Positions 6,251 through 14,245 of a stretch of DNA of 34,650 nt are shown here, one piece after another; the first letter of the stretch is position 1, and every line of letters begins with the position of its first letter. The stretch is from CAZSAL01 sp964604825 (GTDB lineage Bacteria; Elusimicrobiota; Elusimicrobia; 2-01-FULL-59-12), in assembly GCA_964604825.1 (NCBI GenBank), contig CAZSAL010000028.1, forward strand, positions 1 to 34,650, read 5' to 3'. A model generated the notes under the pieces. It worked only from the letters and a program-made list of their open reading frames with translations, did no database searches and had not been told where the DNA came from. A program made the translations under genes and the position numbers.

Positions 6251-7972
6251 TTATTCCAGATACTCTCTTAACGGTCTGCTCCGGGATGGATGCCGCAGTT
6301 TCCGGATAGCCTTTGCTTCAATCTGCCGGACGCGTTCACGGGTAACATTGAAGATGCTTCCGACTTCTTCAAGAGTGCGCGGATAACCGGTTCCTATGCC
6401 GAAACGCAGCCGGATAATCTGGGCTTCGCGCTCGCTCAGGGTGGCAAGTATCCTTTCCACTTCCCTGCGGCGCAGGAACTCGTGCGCCGAACGCGTAGGC
6501 GAAGGACCGGAACGATCCTCAATAAAGTCTTCCAGATAAGAATCGTCCTCTTCGCCAACGGGCGTGGTCAGCGAGATCGGGTCCTGCATTATCTTCAAAA
6601 TCTCGCGCACCTTTTCCATGGAAAGCCGGAGATGCTTGGAATATTCTTCTACGCTCGGGTCGCGGCCCAGTTCCTGACGGTAGCGGCGCGACACCTTCGT
6701 AAGCTTGGAAATGATTTCCTTCATGTGAACCGGGATACGGATGGTGCGGGCCTGGTCCGCGATAGCCCGGTTGATGGCCTGTCGGATCCACCACGTGGCG
6801 TAGGTAGAGAACTTGAACCCGCGCTTATATTCGAACTTCTCCACGGCCTTAATCAAGCCAAGACCGCCTTCCTGAATTAAATCCGCAAGCTCCAGAGAAG
6901 AATTGAGATGTTTTTTCGCGATCGATACGACCAGGCGCAAATTCGCGCGGATCAGTTTCAGTTTGTCGATCAGGACGGTCTCTTCAAGCTGGCGGATCTG
7001 GTCATAGCTCGAATAAAGGGTTTCCTTGGGGAGAGGCAATGACTGTTCCATGCGCAGGAGGCGCTCAACGACATTGCTGAGGTTCACCATCGTCGACTCA
7101 ACAGCCGTCGGGTTATACCCTGTAGACTTTTTGAACGAAGCAGCGGTGATTTTGCCGCTCTGCACTTCGGCGTAAAGATGACGCAGTTTCATATACGGCA
7201 TCTTAAAGCGTTTTTCATAGCGCTGCACTTCGTTTTCCGCTTCGCGCATCTTCGCGGCGATCGTTTTGATTTTATTGGTAAGCCTCTTGATTTTCTCCAG
7301 GTTCAGATTCAGCCCTACGATCTTCTCCACTATCTGCCTGCGCCCCTTGTCGACTTTAGCCTGGAGGTTCATTTTCACGTGCGGGCTCAAAGACTTCCTT
7401 TGCAGACGTTCCTCCGCACGCTGAATTTTCACTTCTCCGGCCATTATGAACTTCACCACATTGCGCATTTTTTGCCGCATGTAGGAAAGCTCCTGATTAG
7501 TCTTGCGACCGCGGGGCATAAGCTCCTTGGGGGTCATTTCCTGTTCGGCAAGCAGGTTCTCCCAGTTACGTATTTCACGCATCGTTATGGGTGATTCCAG
7601 AACGATAAGCTTGAGCGTTTTCTCGTTTTCTTTGATATTGCGTGTCAGCGTCAGTTCCTGTTCGCGGGTAAGCAGAGGAACTTTTCCCATTTCGGTAAGA
7701 TACATTCTGATGGAATTGGTAGTTTCCGCTCCGATATCGGGAAGAACCTCTTCTTCCGTGGGCTTTTCCATCGGGCGCAAAAGATCGGATTCACGGTCAA
7801 CCACCTCGATGCCGAGGTCTTCGAGCGTTCCGAAAAACTCATCAAGCTCTTCTCCGCCGATAGACTGCTCCGGCAGGCGACGATTGATCTCGTCATAGGT
7901 AAGGAAACCGACTTCCTTGCCCTGCTCGATCAGCGACTTCATTGGATCTTTAACTGCTTCAATCTCAGACAT
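6251..7972 (-). CDS. rpoD: RNA polymerase primary sigma factor RpoD (sigma-70)
   Basis: This 573-aa housekeeping sigma factor directs RNA polymerase to promoters. Region 1.1 is at the N-terminus (about residues 1-70), region 1.2 around RMYLTEMGKVPLLTREQE, and a long charged non-conserved stretch follows up to about 330. Region 2 lies at about 361-418 (DLIQEGGLGLIKAVEKFEY, then FSTYATWWIRQAINRAI for -10 recognition and melting). Region 3 follows, and region 4 has the -35-reading helix-turn-helix (TLEEVGSIFNVTRERVRQIE) near 530-550. GGAGG precedes the ATG. It is the last gene of the rpsU-yqeY-dnaG-rpoD operon, 31 bases after dnaG. TTGACA/TATAAT-like sites in this window agree with a normal sigma-70. 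Confidence 0.97.
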   Translation of the reverse strand: MSEIEAVKDPMKSLIEQGKEVGFLTYDEINRRLPEQSIGGEELDEFFGTLEDLGIEVVDRESDLLRPMEKPTEEEVLPDIGAETTNSIRMYLTEMGKVPLLTREQELTLTRNIKENEKTLKLIVLESPITMREIRNWENLLAEQEMTPKELMPRGRKTNQELSYMRQKMRNVVKFIMAGEVKIQRAEERLQRKSLSPHVKMNLQAKVDKGRRQIVEKIVGLNLNLEKIKRLTNKIKTIAAKMREAENEVQRYEKRFKMPYMKLRHLYAEVQSGKITAASFKKSTGYNPTAVESTMVNLSNVVERLLRMEQSLPLPKETLYSSYDQIRQLEETVLIDKLKLIRANLRLVVSIAKKHLNSSLELADLIQEGGLGLIKAVEKFEYKRGFKFSTYATWWIRQAINRAIADQARTIRIPVHMKEIISKLTKVSRRYRQELGRDPSVEEYSKHLRLSMEKVREILKIMQDPISLTTPVGEEDDSYLEDFIEDRSGPSPTRSAHEFLRRREVERILATLSEREAQIIRLRFGIGTGYPRTLEEVGSIFNVTRERVRQIEAKAIRKLRHPSRSRPLREYLE

Positions 7973-8003
7973 TTATGCCTCCATCAGATAATTAAAAACG
8001 GTT

Positions 8004-9776
8004 TTACACTTCGACGGTCGAACCCTTAAGCTTCCGCGAAAGCTCGTTGTAAATCCGCACCTTTGTGCCGTCCATCGGGATGCGGCCTTCAATCATTGAA
8101 TCGATGTCGCCACGCAGACTCTGCAAATGCGCCGTGTCTCTTTGCCGCTGCCATGCATCAAGAAAATGCTCCAAAGCATCCTCCGGGCGCGCATGTTCGT
8201 ACATCCGCGGCATCAGCGACGTCACCCATTCGCTCACAGCAACGTCCATTTGCGGCAACAACTCGGACAAATTTACGTGCATCTTCTCCACAGCCGGAGC
8301 AGCGACATCCCACACCTGGCGGCATTGTTCATTCTGCCAGTCGAACGCCTTTAACCGATCATATACGGGAGCCGACGGGTACAGCAGGGCTAACAGCAGG
8401 ATTTCCTCTTCCAAGGATAACAGGAATTGAGGCTGCTCCGCCACTATTTTTTCCTTCCCCACTCCATTCCTGCGGTTTTTCTGCGCATCCAGCGTCATCT
8501 GGCGTCCCAGCACGCCCTTCTCGACATTAATCTTATCCGCCAGCCTGCCAAGGTGCTCTTCCTGCAGCAGCGGATCCCGGATCTTCCTGATCAGCGGCAG
8601 TACTTCTTTCGCTATCGACAGCTTGCCTTCAGGAGAAACCGGTGAATAATGCGCCATCGATTGAGAGATCGAATAATCTATAAAAGAAACGGAATTGTTC
8701 AAAAATTGTTCCAGGCCTTTGGCTCCCTTCTCAATCAAAATTTCATCCGCGTCCCTGCCATCCGGAAGAGTGACGACATTTACGGGCATTCCGCTTTCCA
8801 AAAGCATCTCTCCGCCCCTCAAAGTCGCGGCAGCCCCGGCGGTGTCGGGATCGAAAAGCAGGGTCACGGAATCCGCATACTTGCGCAGCAGCCGCAAATG
8901 ATCTTCAGTGAGAGCCGTTCCCAGCGTCGCCGCGGTCCAGTCAAAACCGTATTGATGGCAAACGGCGACATCCATATAACCTTCCAGGATCACAACATTC
9001 CGTTTTTTGCGTACGCTTGACAGCCCCTGGAAAAGCCCGTAGAGATGGCGGCTTTTTGAATACACAGGCGTTTCCGGAGAATTAATATATTTTGGCAGGG
9101 CATCGCCGCGCGCGCGTCCGCCAAAAGCCACCACACGCCCCTGCGTGTCCCGGATCGGGAAAATCACCCGGTTCCAGAAATGATCAAAGATCCGGCCGGT
9201 TTCCTCTTTGCGGCGGAGAAGCCCGGCCGATTCAAGGATTTCCGCAGTCCAGCCCTTCCGTACAGCAGCATCCCTGAGAGCGTGTCCCGAAGCGGGCGCA
9301 AAACCAATTTGAAACCCGGTAATCGTTTCTGCCGTAAGCCCGCGTTTTTTTAAATAATCCCTTACTTCCAACGCTTCGGACGATTCCAGCAGCTGACGGT
9401 GGTAAAACCCCGCCGCTTCTTCAAGAAGTGCGTATAGTTTTTCTCGTTTTTTCGTTTCCTCGGACAGCGCTTCCTGCTGAACGGTTTCCGGAATGGCTAT
9501 TCCTACTCGCGCGGCAATTTTCCTTATAGCCTCAGGATAGCTGAGCCCTTCCGTGAGCATAAGGAACTTGAAAGCGTCCCCACCAGCGCCGCAGCCGAAA
9601 CACTTGAACACGCCCATTTCCGGGTTAACGTGAAAAGAGGGAGTGCGTTCCTGGTGGAACGGGCATCTTGCCTGGTAATTCCTTCCCCGCTTTTTTAATC
9701 CGGGGACGGTTTCACGAACAAGCTCAACGAGATCTACGCTCTCCCGCACGCGGGCGATAATTTCTTCCGGGATCAT
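8004..9776 (-). CDS. dnaG: DNA primase DnaG
   Basis: This 590-aa primase makes RNA primers for DNA replication at the fork, working with the DnaB helicase. The N-terminal CHC2 zinc-binding domain is complete (CPFHQERTPSFHVNPE, then FKCFGCGAGGDAF, about residues 38-70). The catalytic core includes FGGRARGDALPKYINSPET, the TOPRIM glutamate in VVILEGYMDVAVCHQYGF (about 261-278) and the aspartates of LLFDPDTAGAAA (about 308). The C-terminal 150 or so residues form the less conserved helicase-interaction domain. The length is normal. It lies 35 bases after yqeY, separated by a GC-rich hairpin that may attenuate transcription. Confidence 0.97.
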   Translation of the reverse strand: MIPEEIIARVRESVDLVELVRETVPGLKKRGRNYQARCPFHQERTPSFHVNPEMGVFKCFGCGAGGDAFKFLMLTEGLSYPEAIRKIAARVGIAIPETVQQEALSEETKKREKLYALLEEAAGFYHRQLLESSEALEVRDYLKKRGLTAETITGFQIGFAPASGHALRDAAVRKGWTAEILESAGLLRRKEETGRIFDHFWNRVIFPIRDTQGRVVAFGGRARGDALPKYINSPETPVYSKSRHLYGLFQGLSSVRKKRNVVILEGYMDVAVCHQYGFDWTAATLGTALTEDHLRLLRKYADSVTLLFDPDTAGAAATLRGGEMLLESGMPVNVVTLPDGRDADEILIEKGAKGLEQFLNNSVSFIDYSISQSMAHYSPVSPEGKLSIAKEVLPLIRKIRDPLLQEEHLGRLADKINVEKGVLGRQMTLDAQKNRRNGVGKEKIVAEQPQFLLSLEEEILLLALLYPSAPVYDRLKAFDWQNEQCRQVWDVAAPAVEKMHVNLSELLPQMDVAVSEWVTSLMPRMYEHARPEDALEHFLDAWQRQRDTAHLQSLRGDIDSMIEGRIPMDGTKVRIYNELSRKLKGSTVEV

Positions 9777-9785
9777 CCTATTTTG

Positions 9786-9804
9786 AGAAAGCCCCTTCCG
9801 GGGC
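9786..9804 (-). terminator. GC hairpin between yqeY and dnaG (possible attenuator)
   Basis: On the minus strand GCCCC-GGAA-GGGGC is followed by TTTCTC, directly before dnaG. The stem is only five GC pairs and the T-run is interrupted, so I expect partial termination or a processing site rather than a full stop. Enterobacterial macromolecular-synthesis operons also have a terminator before dnaG that keeps primase low. Confidence 0.4.
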
Positions 9805-9811
9805 GAGGTGG

Positions 9812-10258
9812 TTATTTTTTAAGTAGTTCCTGAACTACCTGCTGAGCCTGCCGGCCATCGGCACGGCCTTTAATCTGCGGCATCAACGCTGACATTACGC
9901 GCCCCATATCCTGCGGTCCCCTGGCGCCGGCCGACTGAATGGTTTTTTCTACGATACTGCGCAATTCAGCCTCAGACATGGCTTCAGGAAGATAAGCTTG
10001 AAGAACTTTCAATTCGGATTCTTCTTTTGCGGCCAAATCCGCGCGTCCGCCCTTCTGAAATTCCAAGATTGATTCCCTGCGGCTCTTAGCCTGGGCCGAA
10101 ATCACTTCCAGTACATCCCCATCCATGTTCTTTTTCTGCCGCTCGATTTCCTTGTTCCGGACAGCAGAAATCAGCAGCCGGAGCGTAGAAACCCGCACCA
10201 TATCACGATTCTTCAGGGCTGACTGCAGATCCTGCGACAATTGTTCTTGAAGCCCCAT
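9812..10258 (-). CDS. yqeY: GatB/YqeY-domain protein
   Basis: This 148-aa protein of the YqeY family shares its helical domain with the tail of the amidotransferase subunit GatB. Typical stretches are VSTLRLLISAVRNKEIE, a lysine/glutamate-rich helix, LQAYLPEAMSEAELR and the end GPQDMGRVMSALMPQIKGRADG. The family probably binds tRNA or acts around aminoacyl-tRNA, but its precise function is unknown. AAGGAGG precedes the ATG. It lies between rpsU and dnaG, the standard yqeY position in many bacteria. Confidence 0.93.
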   Translation of the reverse strand: MGLQEQLSQDLQSALKNRDMVRVSTLRLLISAVRNKEIERQKKNMDGDVLEVISAQAKSRRESILEFQKGGRADLAAKEESELKVLQAYLPEAMSEAELRSIVEKTIQSAGARGPQDMGRVMSALMPQIKGRADGRQAQQVVQELLKK

Positions 10259-10278
10259 AAAAACCTCCTTCAGCTTAA

Positions 10279-10473
10279 TTACCGCTGTTTCATCATGCGG
10301 CGCCGCATCTTACGTCTGGCCTCCTGGGCCTTTTTCTTGCGGCGAACGCTCGGCGATTCGTAATATTCCCGGCGTTTAATTTCCTGCATGATACCGTTGC
10401 GCTCGCATTCTTTTTTGAACCGGCGCAGGGCTTCTTCTATCGATTCATTCTCTCGAACTTTAATACCGATCAA
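10279..10473 (-). CDS. rpsU: 30S ribosomal protein S21
   Basis: This 64-aa basic protein has the S21 pattern: IKVRENESIEEALRRFKKEC, then IMQEIKRREYYESPSVRRKKK and an Arg/Lys-rich tail. S21 sits on the small ribosomal subunit near the anti-Shine-Dalgarno end of 16S rRNA and aids initiation. The start appears to be TTG at 10473, the only codon giving the usual MIGIKV beginning. It has an AAGGGCGG-like site nine or so bases before it. It is the first gene of rpsU-yqeY-dnaG-rpoD, 20 bases after the HIT gene on the same strand. Confidence 0.95.
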   Translation of the reverse strand: MIGIKVRENESIEEALRRFKKECERNGIMQEIKRREYYESPSVRRKKKAQEARRKMRRRMMKQR

Positions 10474-10493
10474 ATCTTAACACCGCCCTTCTT

Positions 10494-10847
10494 TCATCCG
10501 GGGGGCCAGCCTAACGGGCGGCCTCCCAGTACATGGTAATGCACATGCTCTACAGCCTGTCCGGAATCTCGTCCGTTATTTACGACCACCCGGAAACCAT
10601 TCTCGGCAATATTTTCTTTTCTGGCCACCGCCTGAATTGCCTCGTGAATTCCGCTGATCATCGCCGCATGCCGTGGTTCGAACCCCATCAGTGACGGCAC
10701 ATGCTCCTTTGGTATTACAAGAACATGCACCGGCGCGCGGGGTTTAAGATCCCTGAACGCCAGGGCAAACTCGGTTTCAAGCACAACATTTGCAGGAATT
10801 TCTTTTCTTAAAATACGGCAGAAAAGACATTCCGATTTTGACGACAT
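10494..10847 (-). CDS. HIT-family (histidine triad) nucleotide-binding protein
   Basis: This 117-aa HIT/HinT-type protein hydrolyses nucleoside phosphoramidates or related nucleotide conjugates. It begins MSSKSECLFCRILRKEIPA and carries the triad HVHYHVLGG near its end, after VVVNNGRDSGQAV. The frame extends 13 codons upstream to a TTG that abuts the previous gene, but the family start and the promoter evidence favour the ATG at 10847. No Shine-Dalgarno sequence precedes this ATG; instead a perfect TATAAT ends nine bases before it. The gene lies between mtaB and rpsU, as in many genomes. Confidence 0.93.
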   Translation of the reverse strand: MSSKSECLFCRILRKEIPANVVLETEFALAFRDLKPRAPVHVLVIPKEHVPSLMGFEPRHAAMISGIHEAIQAVARKENIAENGFRVVVNNGRDSGQAVEHVHYHVLGGRPLGWPPG

Positions 10848-10856
10848 AAGATAGGT

Positions 10857-10886
10857 ATTATATTGATTTTTCCACAGGCAGGACAA
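10857..10886 (-). promoter_or_regulatory. Sigma-70-like promoter of the HIT-rpsU-yqeY-dnaG-rpoD unit
   Basis: On the minus strand TTGTCC (10881-10886), an 18-base spacer and a perfect TATAAT (10857-10862) lie just before the HIT ATG at 10847. The predicted start of transcription is about 0-3 bases before the ATG, which implies a leaderless mRNA. The promoter lies immediately after the stop codon of the preceding gene. Confidence 0.6.
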
Positions 10887-11177
10887 TCAGAAATATCGGG
10901 CTAAAAAGCCCAGCTTTTCCGGCACAATCTTTTTTAAACTCCAGCGCTTAAGCCAGTTTATCCCCCACTTGGCAATGCCGGATCCCAGCAATTCGGCCAG
11001 CAGACCCGCTGACCTCGATATCAGGCCTGGCCCCAGCAGCATGCTTGCCAACGGCAGAATGGAAAACTTCGACGCGGCTACTCTACTTAATTCCCAGTCC
11101 CTTGACATCTGGACCCGGCGGTTTTCCATGCGTTCCTGAATGCCTCTCCTGTTCAGGAGAAATGTCGCTGTATCCAT
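10887..11177 (-). CDS. Small basic protein of unknown function (YqjK-like position)
   Basis: This 96-aa protein is not assigned to a family. The N-terminal half is charged (NRRGIQERMENRRVQMSRDWELSR); the middle is hydrophobic enough to associate with a membrane (ILPLASMLLGPGLI, then LLAELLGSGIAKWGINWL) and the tail is basic. The start at 11177 overlaps the holin-like gene by 25 bases; an ATG at 11129 is an alternative. It is the last of four small genes whose order resembles enterobacterial yqjD-yqjE-yqjK, which suggests an envelope role. Confidence 0.65.
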   Translation of the reverse strand: MDTATFLLNRRGIQERMENRRVQMSRDWELSRVAASKFSILPLASMLLGPGLISRSAGLLAELLGSGIAKWGINWLKRWSLKKIVPEKLGFLARYF

Positions 11178-11545
11178 TGCAGATTCTTTCTTAATTCCTG
11201 ACGGGTACCCTGAAAAGGTTCGTCCACGGCGGGATCACGCTTGCCGAAGCGAAAAAATAAAATCATGCCGATTATCGTGTAAATAAAACCGACGCCGGCA
11301 TAAACCCAGGCCGGAGAGACCTTCGACGCCATGATCAACCATCGCACCAGCGCCACCTGTAGAAGCGCATAAGCTGTCAGGAACAGAATCGCCGCAATGC
11401 CCCTGAAGACAAGGGCTTTGCGAAGCGCAGCTTTTTCGTAGCGCCATTCAAGAGAGGCAAGTTCGGCATGGTCCTCCACGAGGCCTAATATTTGCCCTGT
11501 AAGGGACATATCCTCCCGCGTTTTACCGCCGTTTGACGACATCAT
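11153..11545 (-). CDS. YqjE-like small membrane protein (phage-holin superfamily III type)
   Basis: This 130-aa integral membrane protein has an N-terminal cytoplasmic amphipathic part (ILGLVEDHAELASLEWRYEKAALRKAL) and two hydrophobic segments, at about residues 48-75 (GIAAILFLTAYALLQVALV) and 83-104 (WVYAGVGFIYTIIGMILFFR). A charged tail follows. This layout is typical of YqjE/holin-like family proteins, which are not phage holins in most genomes and have no proven enzymatic role. It overlaps the upstream gene by four bases (ATGA). The neighbouring DUF883-like gene supports the assignment. Confidence 0.75.
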   Translation of the reverse strand: MMSSNGGKTREDMSLTGQILGLVEDHAELASLEWRYEKAALRKALVFRGIAAILFLTAYALLQVALVRWLIMASKVSPAWVYAGVGFIYTIIGMILFFRFGKRDPAVDEPFQGTRQELRKNLQWIQRHFS

Positions 11546-11742
11546 CCCCGGTCCTTCGCGCGCGAAGCCATAAACAAACCGGCCAGCAAACCGATGCCAA
11601 GGGCAATGCCTACTGCGGTTCCGGGATTATTCTGAATAAATTCCACACCCTTATCCCGCCATTCCCGCACCCCGGCCTCTATTTCATCGGCCGTTTCCCG
11701 GAACCGATTCTTTAAATCATCCATTGGCTGTTTCTCATTCAT
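11542..11742 (-). CDS. YqjD/ElaB-like (DUF883-type) membrane-anchored protein
   Basis: This 66-aa protein has a helical charged N-terminus (LKNRFRETADEIEAGVREWRDKGVEF), then NNPGTAVGIALGIGLLAGLF, a glycine-rich single membrane segment, and a short basic tail (ASRAKDRG). This is the pattern of ElaB/YqjD proteins, which are anchored in the inner membrane by the C-terminal segment and in E. coli bind ribosomes in stationary phase. Ribosome binding here is only an analogy. It lies between two small membrane-protein genes and overlaps the next one by four bases. Confidence 0.8.
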   Translation of the reverse strand: MNEKQPMDDLKNRFRETADEIEAGVREWRDKGVEFIQNNPGTAVGIALGIGLLAGLFMASRAKDRG

Positions 11743-11745
11743 AAT

Positions 11746-12042
11746 TCACACCGAAGTCTTTTTATGTCTTAACAGCAGGAACCCGAATCCGAACCCCAGC
11801 CAGAAAGACATCAAAGACGTTTTGGCTGGATGCTTATCCATATACACCACGCAGGAATCAATCACATCCTCACTATTTTTGACCATTTCCTGCGCGCCAT
11901 TTGCCGTGCGCTCAATGGCCTCATCCACACTGACATAAATTTTCTCAATTCCTCCGGCTAGAATCTCGGCAACCAGGTCTATTCCCCGAATCAGAGGCCG
12001 GATGCGGACATGTTCTTCGGAGCGATATTCCATTTCACCCAT
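11746..12042 (-). CDS. Small membrane-anchored protein of unknown function
   Basis: This 98-aa protein has a helical N-terminal region (RIRPLIRGIDLVAEILAGGI, DEAIERTANGAQEMVKNSED) and one C-terminal membrane helix (SLMSFWLGFGFGFLLLRHKK). The architecture mirrors that of the following YqjD-like protein, so it may be a divergent relative. AGAGGTGA precedes the ATG. It is the first gene of the four-gene envelope unit and has its own promoter upstream. Confidence 0.7.
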   Translation of the reverse strand: MGEMEYRSEEHVRIRPLIRGIDLVAEILAGGIEKIYVSVDEAIERTANGAQEMVKNSEDVIDSCVVYMDKHPAKTSLMSFWLGFGFGFLLLRHKKTSV

Positions 12043-12072
12043 AAATCACCTCTTTAACATCGACTCACTTCT

Positions 12073-12101
12073 ATATTAGATATTCACAGATATTCAATCA
12101 A
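12073..12101 (-). promoter_or_regulatory. Promoter of the small envelope operon
   Basis: On the minus strand TTGATT (12096-12101), a 17-base spacer and TAATAT (12073-12078) precede a leader of roughly 25 bases that carries the AGAGGTGA ribosome-binding site. The spacer is itself a direct repeat, GAATATC-TGT-GAATATC, which could be an operator. Confidence 0.55.
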
Positions 12102-12153
12102 CAACAAAATCAGCGTCGACAGCATTAAGATTACGAAGATCTAATTAATTCGA

Positions 12154-13419
12154 TTAAGGAACTACAAGAGAGGCATCGGGAGAAACGCTGACGGGTACAA
12201 CCTCATGGAATGCGCCTTCAGCCAGGCCGGGAGCGCGCACGCGCACATAATGCTGGGAATATCCTCCGCCGGACTCCTGAAGAAGAACAATCGTGCGCCC
12301 GATAAATTTGCCGGCGAATCGATGACGCAGTGCAAGATCAAGCCCGTTCAGGGAGCGGGCAAACGCGCTTATCATGCGGGATTCGATCTGACCCGACAAT
12401 TTTTCAGCCGGAGTTCCGGGACGCGCAGAAAAACGAAACACATGCAGCCTGCTGAATCCTTCTTCCTCCAGCAGGCGTCTTGAATTAAGGAACTGAGATT
12501 CCCCTTCGCCCGGAAACCCGACTATAACATCGGTTGTAATTGCGATATCGGGAACTGTCCCGCGGATACGGCGTAACCGCGCGCGAAATTCTTCGGCGCT
12601 GTACCACCTGCCCATGCGTTTCAAAATTTCATCGTCCCCTGACTGCAATGGAACATGGAGGTGGGGGCAGAGCCGTGGGTTATTCCGCATCAGGGTTATC
12701 AACGAATCTTCGACTTCGGTAATCTCAATGGACGAAAGACGTATCCGGAAGTCTCCCGGCAATTCGATTAATGCTTTAACTAATCGAGTCAGATCCCAGG
12801 TTGCACTTAAGTAACGCCCCAGCCTGACGCCCGTCAGTACGATTTCCCGGAATCCGCGCTTAATGAGATTTTCCGCTTCACAGATGACGAGCTCGGGCGA
12901 TTTACTGGACAGCAGAGGCCGCACCGAAGGCACAATGCAGTAGGTGCAGTGAGCGTCACAGCCATCCTGAATCTTGATATACGCGCGGTTTCGTTCCTTG
13001 GTGGCAACACGTGCGGAATCCGGAGTGCGGAGTGCGGAAGCAGGTTGTTCTTCTAAAATATTCCTTCTTCCGAATTCCGCATTTCGCGCTCCGTATTTGA
13101 ATAAGGTCTCAACTATCTCCGGTTTTTCTCTGTTGCTAAACACCTTCACTTTCGGTGAAATGCCGCGAAGTTCTTCCGGCGCGCGTTCGGCATAGCAGCC
13201 TGTCACCACAACCTGCGAGTTTGGCCGTTCCCGCAGCAGTTTTCGCACGAGCTGACGGCAGGAACTGTCAGCCCCGGCCGTAACCGTACAGGAGTTGATC
13301 AGATATATGTCGGCGTTTTCTTCGAAGGGAACAACGCTCACGCTGGCAAACCTGCTCTGCAGTTCTAAAGTTTCATACTGGTTCACCTTGCAGCCAAAAG
13401 TATGAAAGGCAATTCTCAT
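12154..13419 (-). CDS. mtaB: tRNA t6A37 methylthiotransferase MtaB
   Basis: This 421-aa radical-SAM enzyme adds a methylthio group to N6-threonylcarbamoyladenosine-37 of tRNA. The N-terminal cluster cysteines are in HTFGCKVNQ (Cys10), INSCTVTAGAD and VVTGCYAERAP. The radical-SAM cluster is CDAHCTYC (about residues 146-153), followed by LTGVRLGRY and DVIVGFPGEGE. The C-terminus is TRAM-like. I use the ATG at 13419 (TGATG overlap with rsmE) rather than the TTG one codon upstream. Residues of about 109-134, in the linker between the two domains (NAEFGRRNILEEQPASALRT), are encoded by a palindromic repeat and look inserted. It is the last gene of the heat-shock operon. Confidence 0.95.
   Translation of the reverse strand: MRIAFHTFGCKVNQYETLELQSRFASVSVVPFEENADIYLINSCTVTAGADSSCRQLVRKLLRERPNSQVVVTGCYAERAPEELRGISPKVKVFSNREKPEIVETLFKYGARNAEFGRRNILEEQPASALRTPDSARVATKERNRAYIKIQDGCDAHCTYCIVPSVRPLLSSKSPELVICEAENLIKRGFREIVLTGVRLGRYLSATWDLTRLVKALIELPGDFRIRLSSIEITEVEDSLITLMRNNPRLCPHLHVPLQSGDDEILKRMGRWYSAEEFRARLRRIRGTVPDIAITTDVIVGFPGEGESQFLNSRRLLEEEGFSRLHVFRFSARPGTPAEKLSGQIESRMISAFARSLNGLDLALRHRFAGKFIGRTIVLLQESGGGYSQHYVRVRAPGLAEGAFHEVVPVSVSPDASLVVP
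13020..13093. repeat. Palindromic repeat inside mtaB (copy A)
   Basis: An imperfect hairpin element has a left arm built of GGAGTGC/GGAAGC-type units and a right arm CTTCCGAATTCCGCATT...GCGCTCCG, around a loop CAGGTTGTTCTTCTAAAATA. It is read in frame through the mtaB linker. It resembles the reverse complement of the rsmE-dnaJ intergenic copy and the repeat at 34468-34541. Confidence 0.65.
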
Positions 13420-14147
13420 CAATAAATACCGTATTCGCGGAATACAAGCGCCGCGGCGACAAGCCCTGCAGTTTCCGTGCGAAGCAGAGTGGGCCCAAGG
13501 CGTACTGAGAGAGCGCCCACCGCATGGGCGCGGTCAATCTCGGAAGGATCCCAGCCGCCTTCCGGACCGATGAAAAGCGACACGGTCTTCGGTAAATTCC
13601 CGGACAAGGCCTGCGAAATTGTGCGCGTAAGTTCCTTTTCCCAGGGGATCAGAACGGCGCCACGATCAACGGCTTCTTTGAGCGCCTGATCCAGGAGTAG
13701 CGGCTGACGGACAGGCATGAGCCCGCTGCGGCCGCATTGCTTGGACGCTGCCAGCGCGATCCGGTTCCACCGTTCCAGCTTGCCGGCATCGGCGGGAGAC
13801 CATTTGACGATGGTTCGCTGGGACAAAACGGGGACAATCTCACTGACTCCGATCTCGCAGTTTTTCTCTATCAGCCAGTCCCATTTCGCGCCTTTTGCCA
13901 GAGCCTGATAAAGTATCACGGAAACCGGCCATTCCAGAACCTGTTTTTCTTCAACAATCAACCCTTCGATGCGGTCTTCAGAAATGGCAGTTATCTCCCC
14001 GCGGAAGGAATGGTCTTTGCCGTCAAAAAGATCAATGAAATCGCCTGCATTTTTGCGCAGGACGTGCGCGGCATGGTGGGCTTCCGAACCGGTCAACTCA
14101 AAACGCTTGCCTTGAATTGCTCCTGGAGGGACCAGAAAACGGGACAT
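13419..14147 (-). CDS. rsmE: 16S rRNA m3U1498 methyltransferase RsmE
   Basis: This 242-aa SPOUT-fold methyltransferase N3-methylates U1498 of 16S rRNA using SAM. It has a PUA-like N-terminal domain (HHAAHVLRKNAGDFIDLFDG), ILYQALAKGAKWDWLIEKNCEIGV, the SAM-binding knot motif LFIGPEGGWDPSEI (about residues 190-203) and the C-terminal LRLGPTLLRTETA-type motif. The length is standard. It lies between dnaJ and mtaB in the order also found in many Gram-positive heat-shock operons, and its stop overlaps the mtaB start by one base. It is separated from dnaJ by a repeat-filled gap. Confidence 0.95.
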   Translation of the reverse strand: MSRFLVPPGAIQGKRFELTGSEAHHAAHVLRKNAGDFIDLFDGKDHSFRGEITAISEDRIEGLIVEEKQVLEWPVSVILYQALAKGAKWDWLIEKNCEIGVSEIVPVLSQRTIVKWSPADAGKLERWNRIALAASKQCGRSGLMPVRQPLLLDQALKEAVDRGAVLIPWEKELTRTISQALSGNLPKTVSLFIGPEGGWDPSEIDRAHAVGALSVRLGPTLLRTETAGLVAAALVFREYGIY

Positions 14148-14154
14148 AGACTAC

Positions 14155-14242
14155 AATGCGGATTGCAGAGTTCGGAGTTCGGAAAAAGGAATTTTCCTAT
14201 AGAAACACCTGCTTCCGAATTCCGCATTCCGAATTCCGCATT
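14155..14242. repeat. Palindromic repeat between dnaJ and rsmE (copy B)
   Basis: The arms are AATGCGGATTGCAGAGTTCGG... and CTTCCGAATTCCGCATTCCGAATTCCGCATT. Read on the minus strand it aligns with the mtaB copy, including the loop start CGGAAGCAGG and TTCCTT near the loop end, so the two are inverted copies of one element. It fills nearly the whole 98-base gap. Confidence 0.65.
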
Positions 14243-14245
14243 TAT

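Noticed and set aside
11153..11545. Phage holin, hence a prophage
   Set aside because: The protein belongs to a holin-like superfamily that is mostly chromosomal, and no lysin, capsid, tail or integrase gene is nearby.
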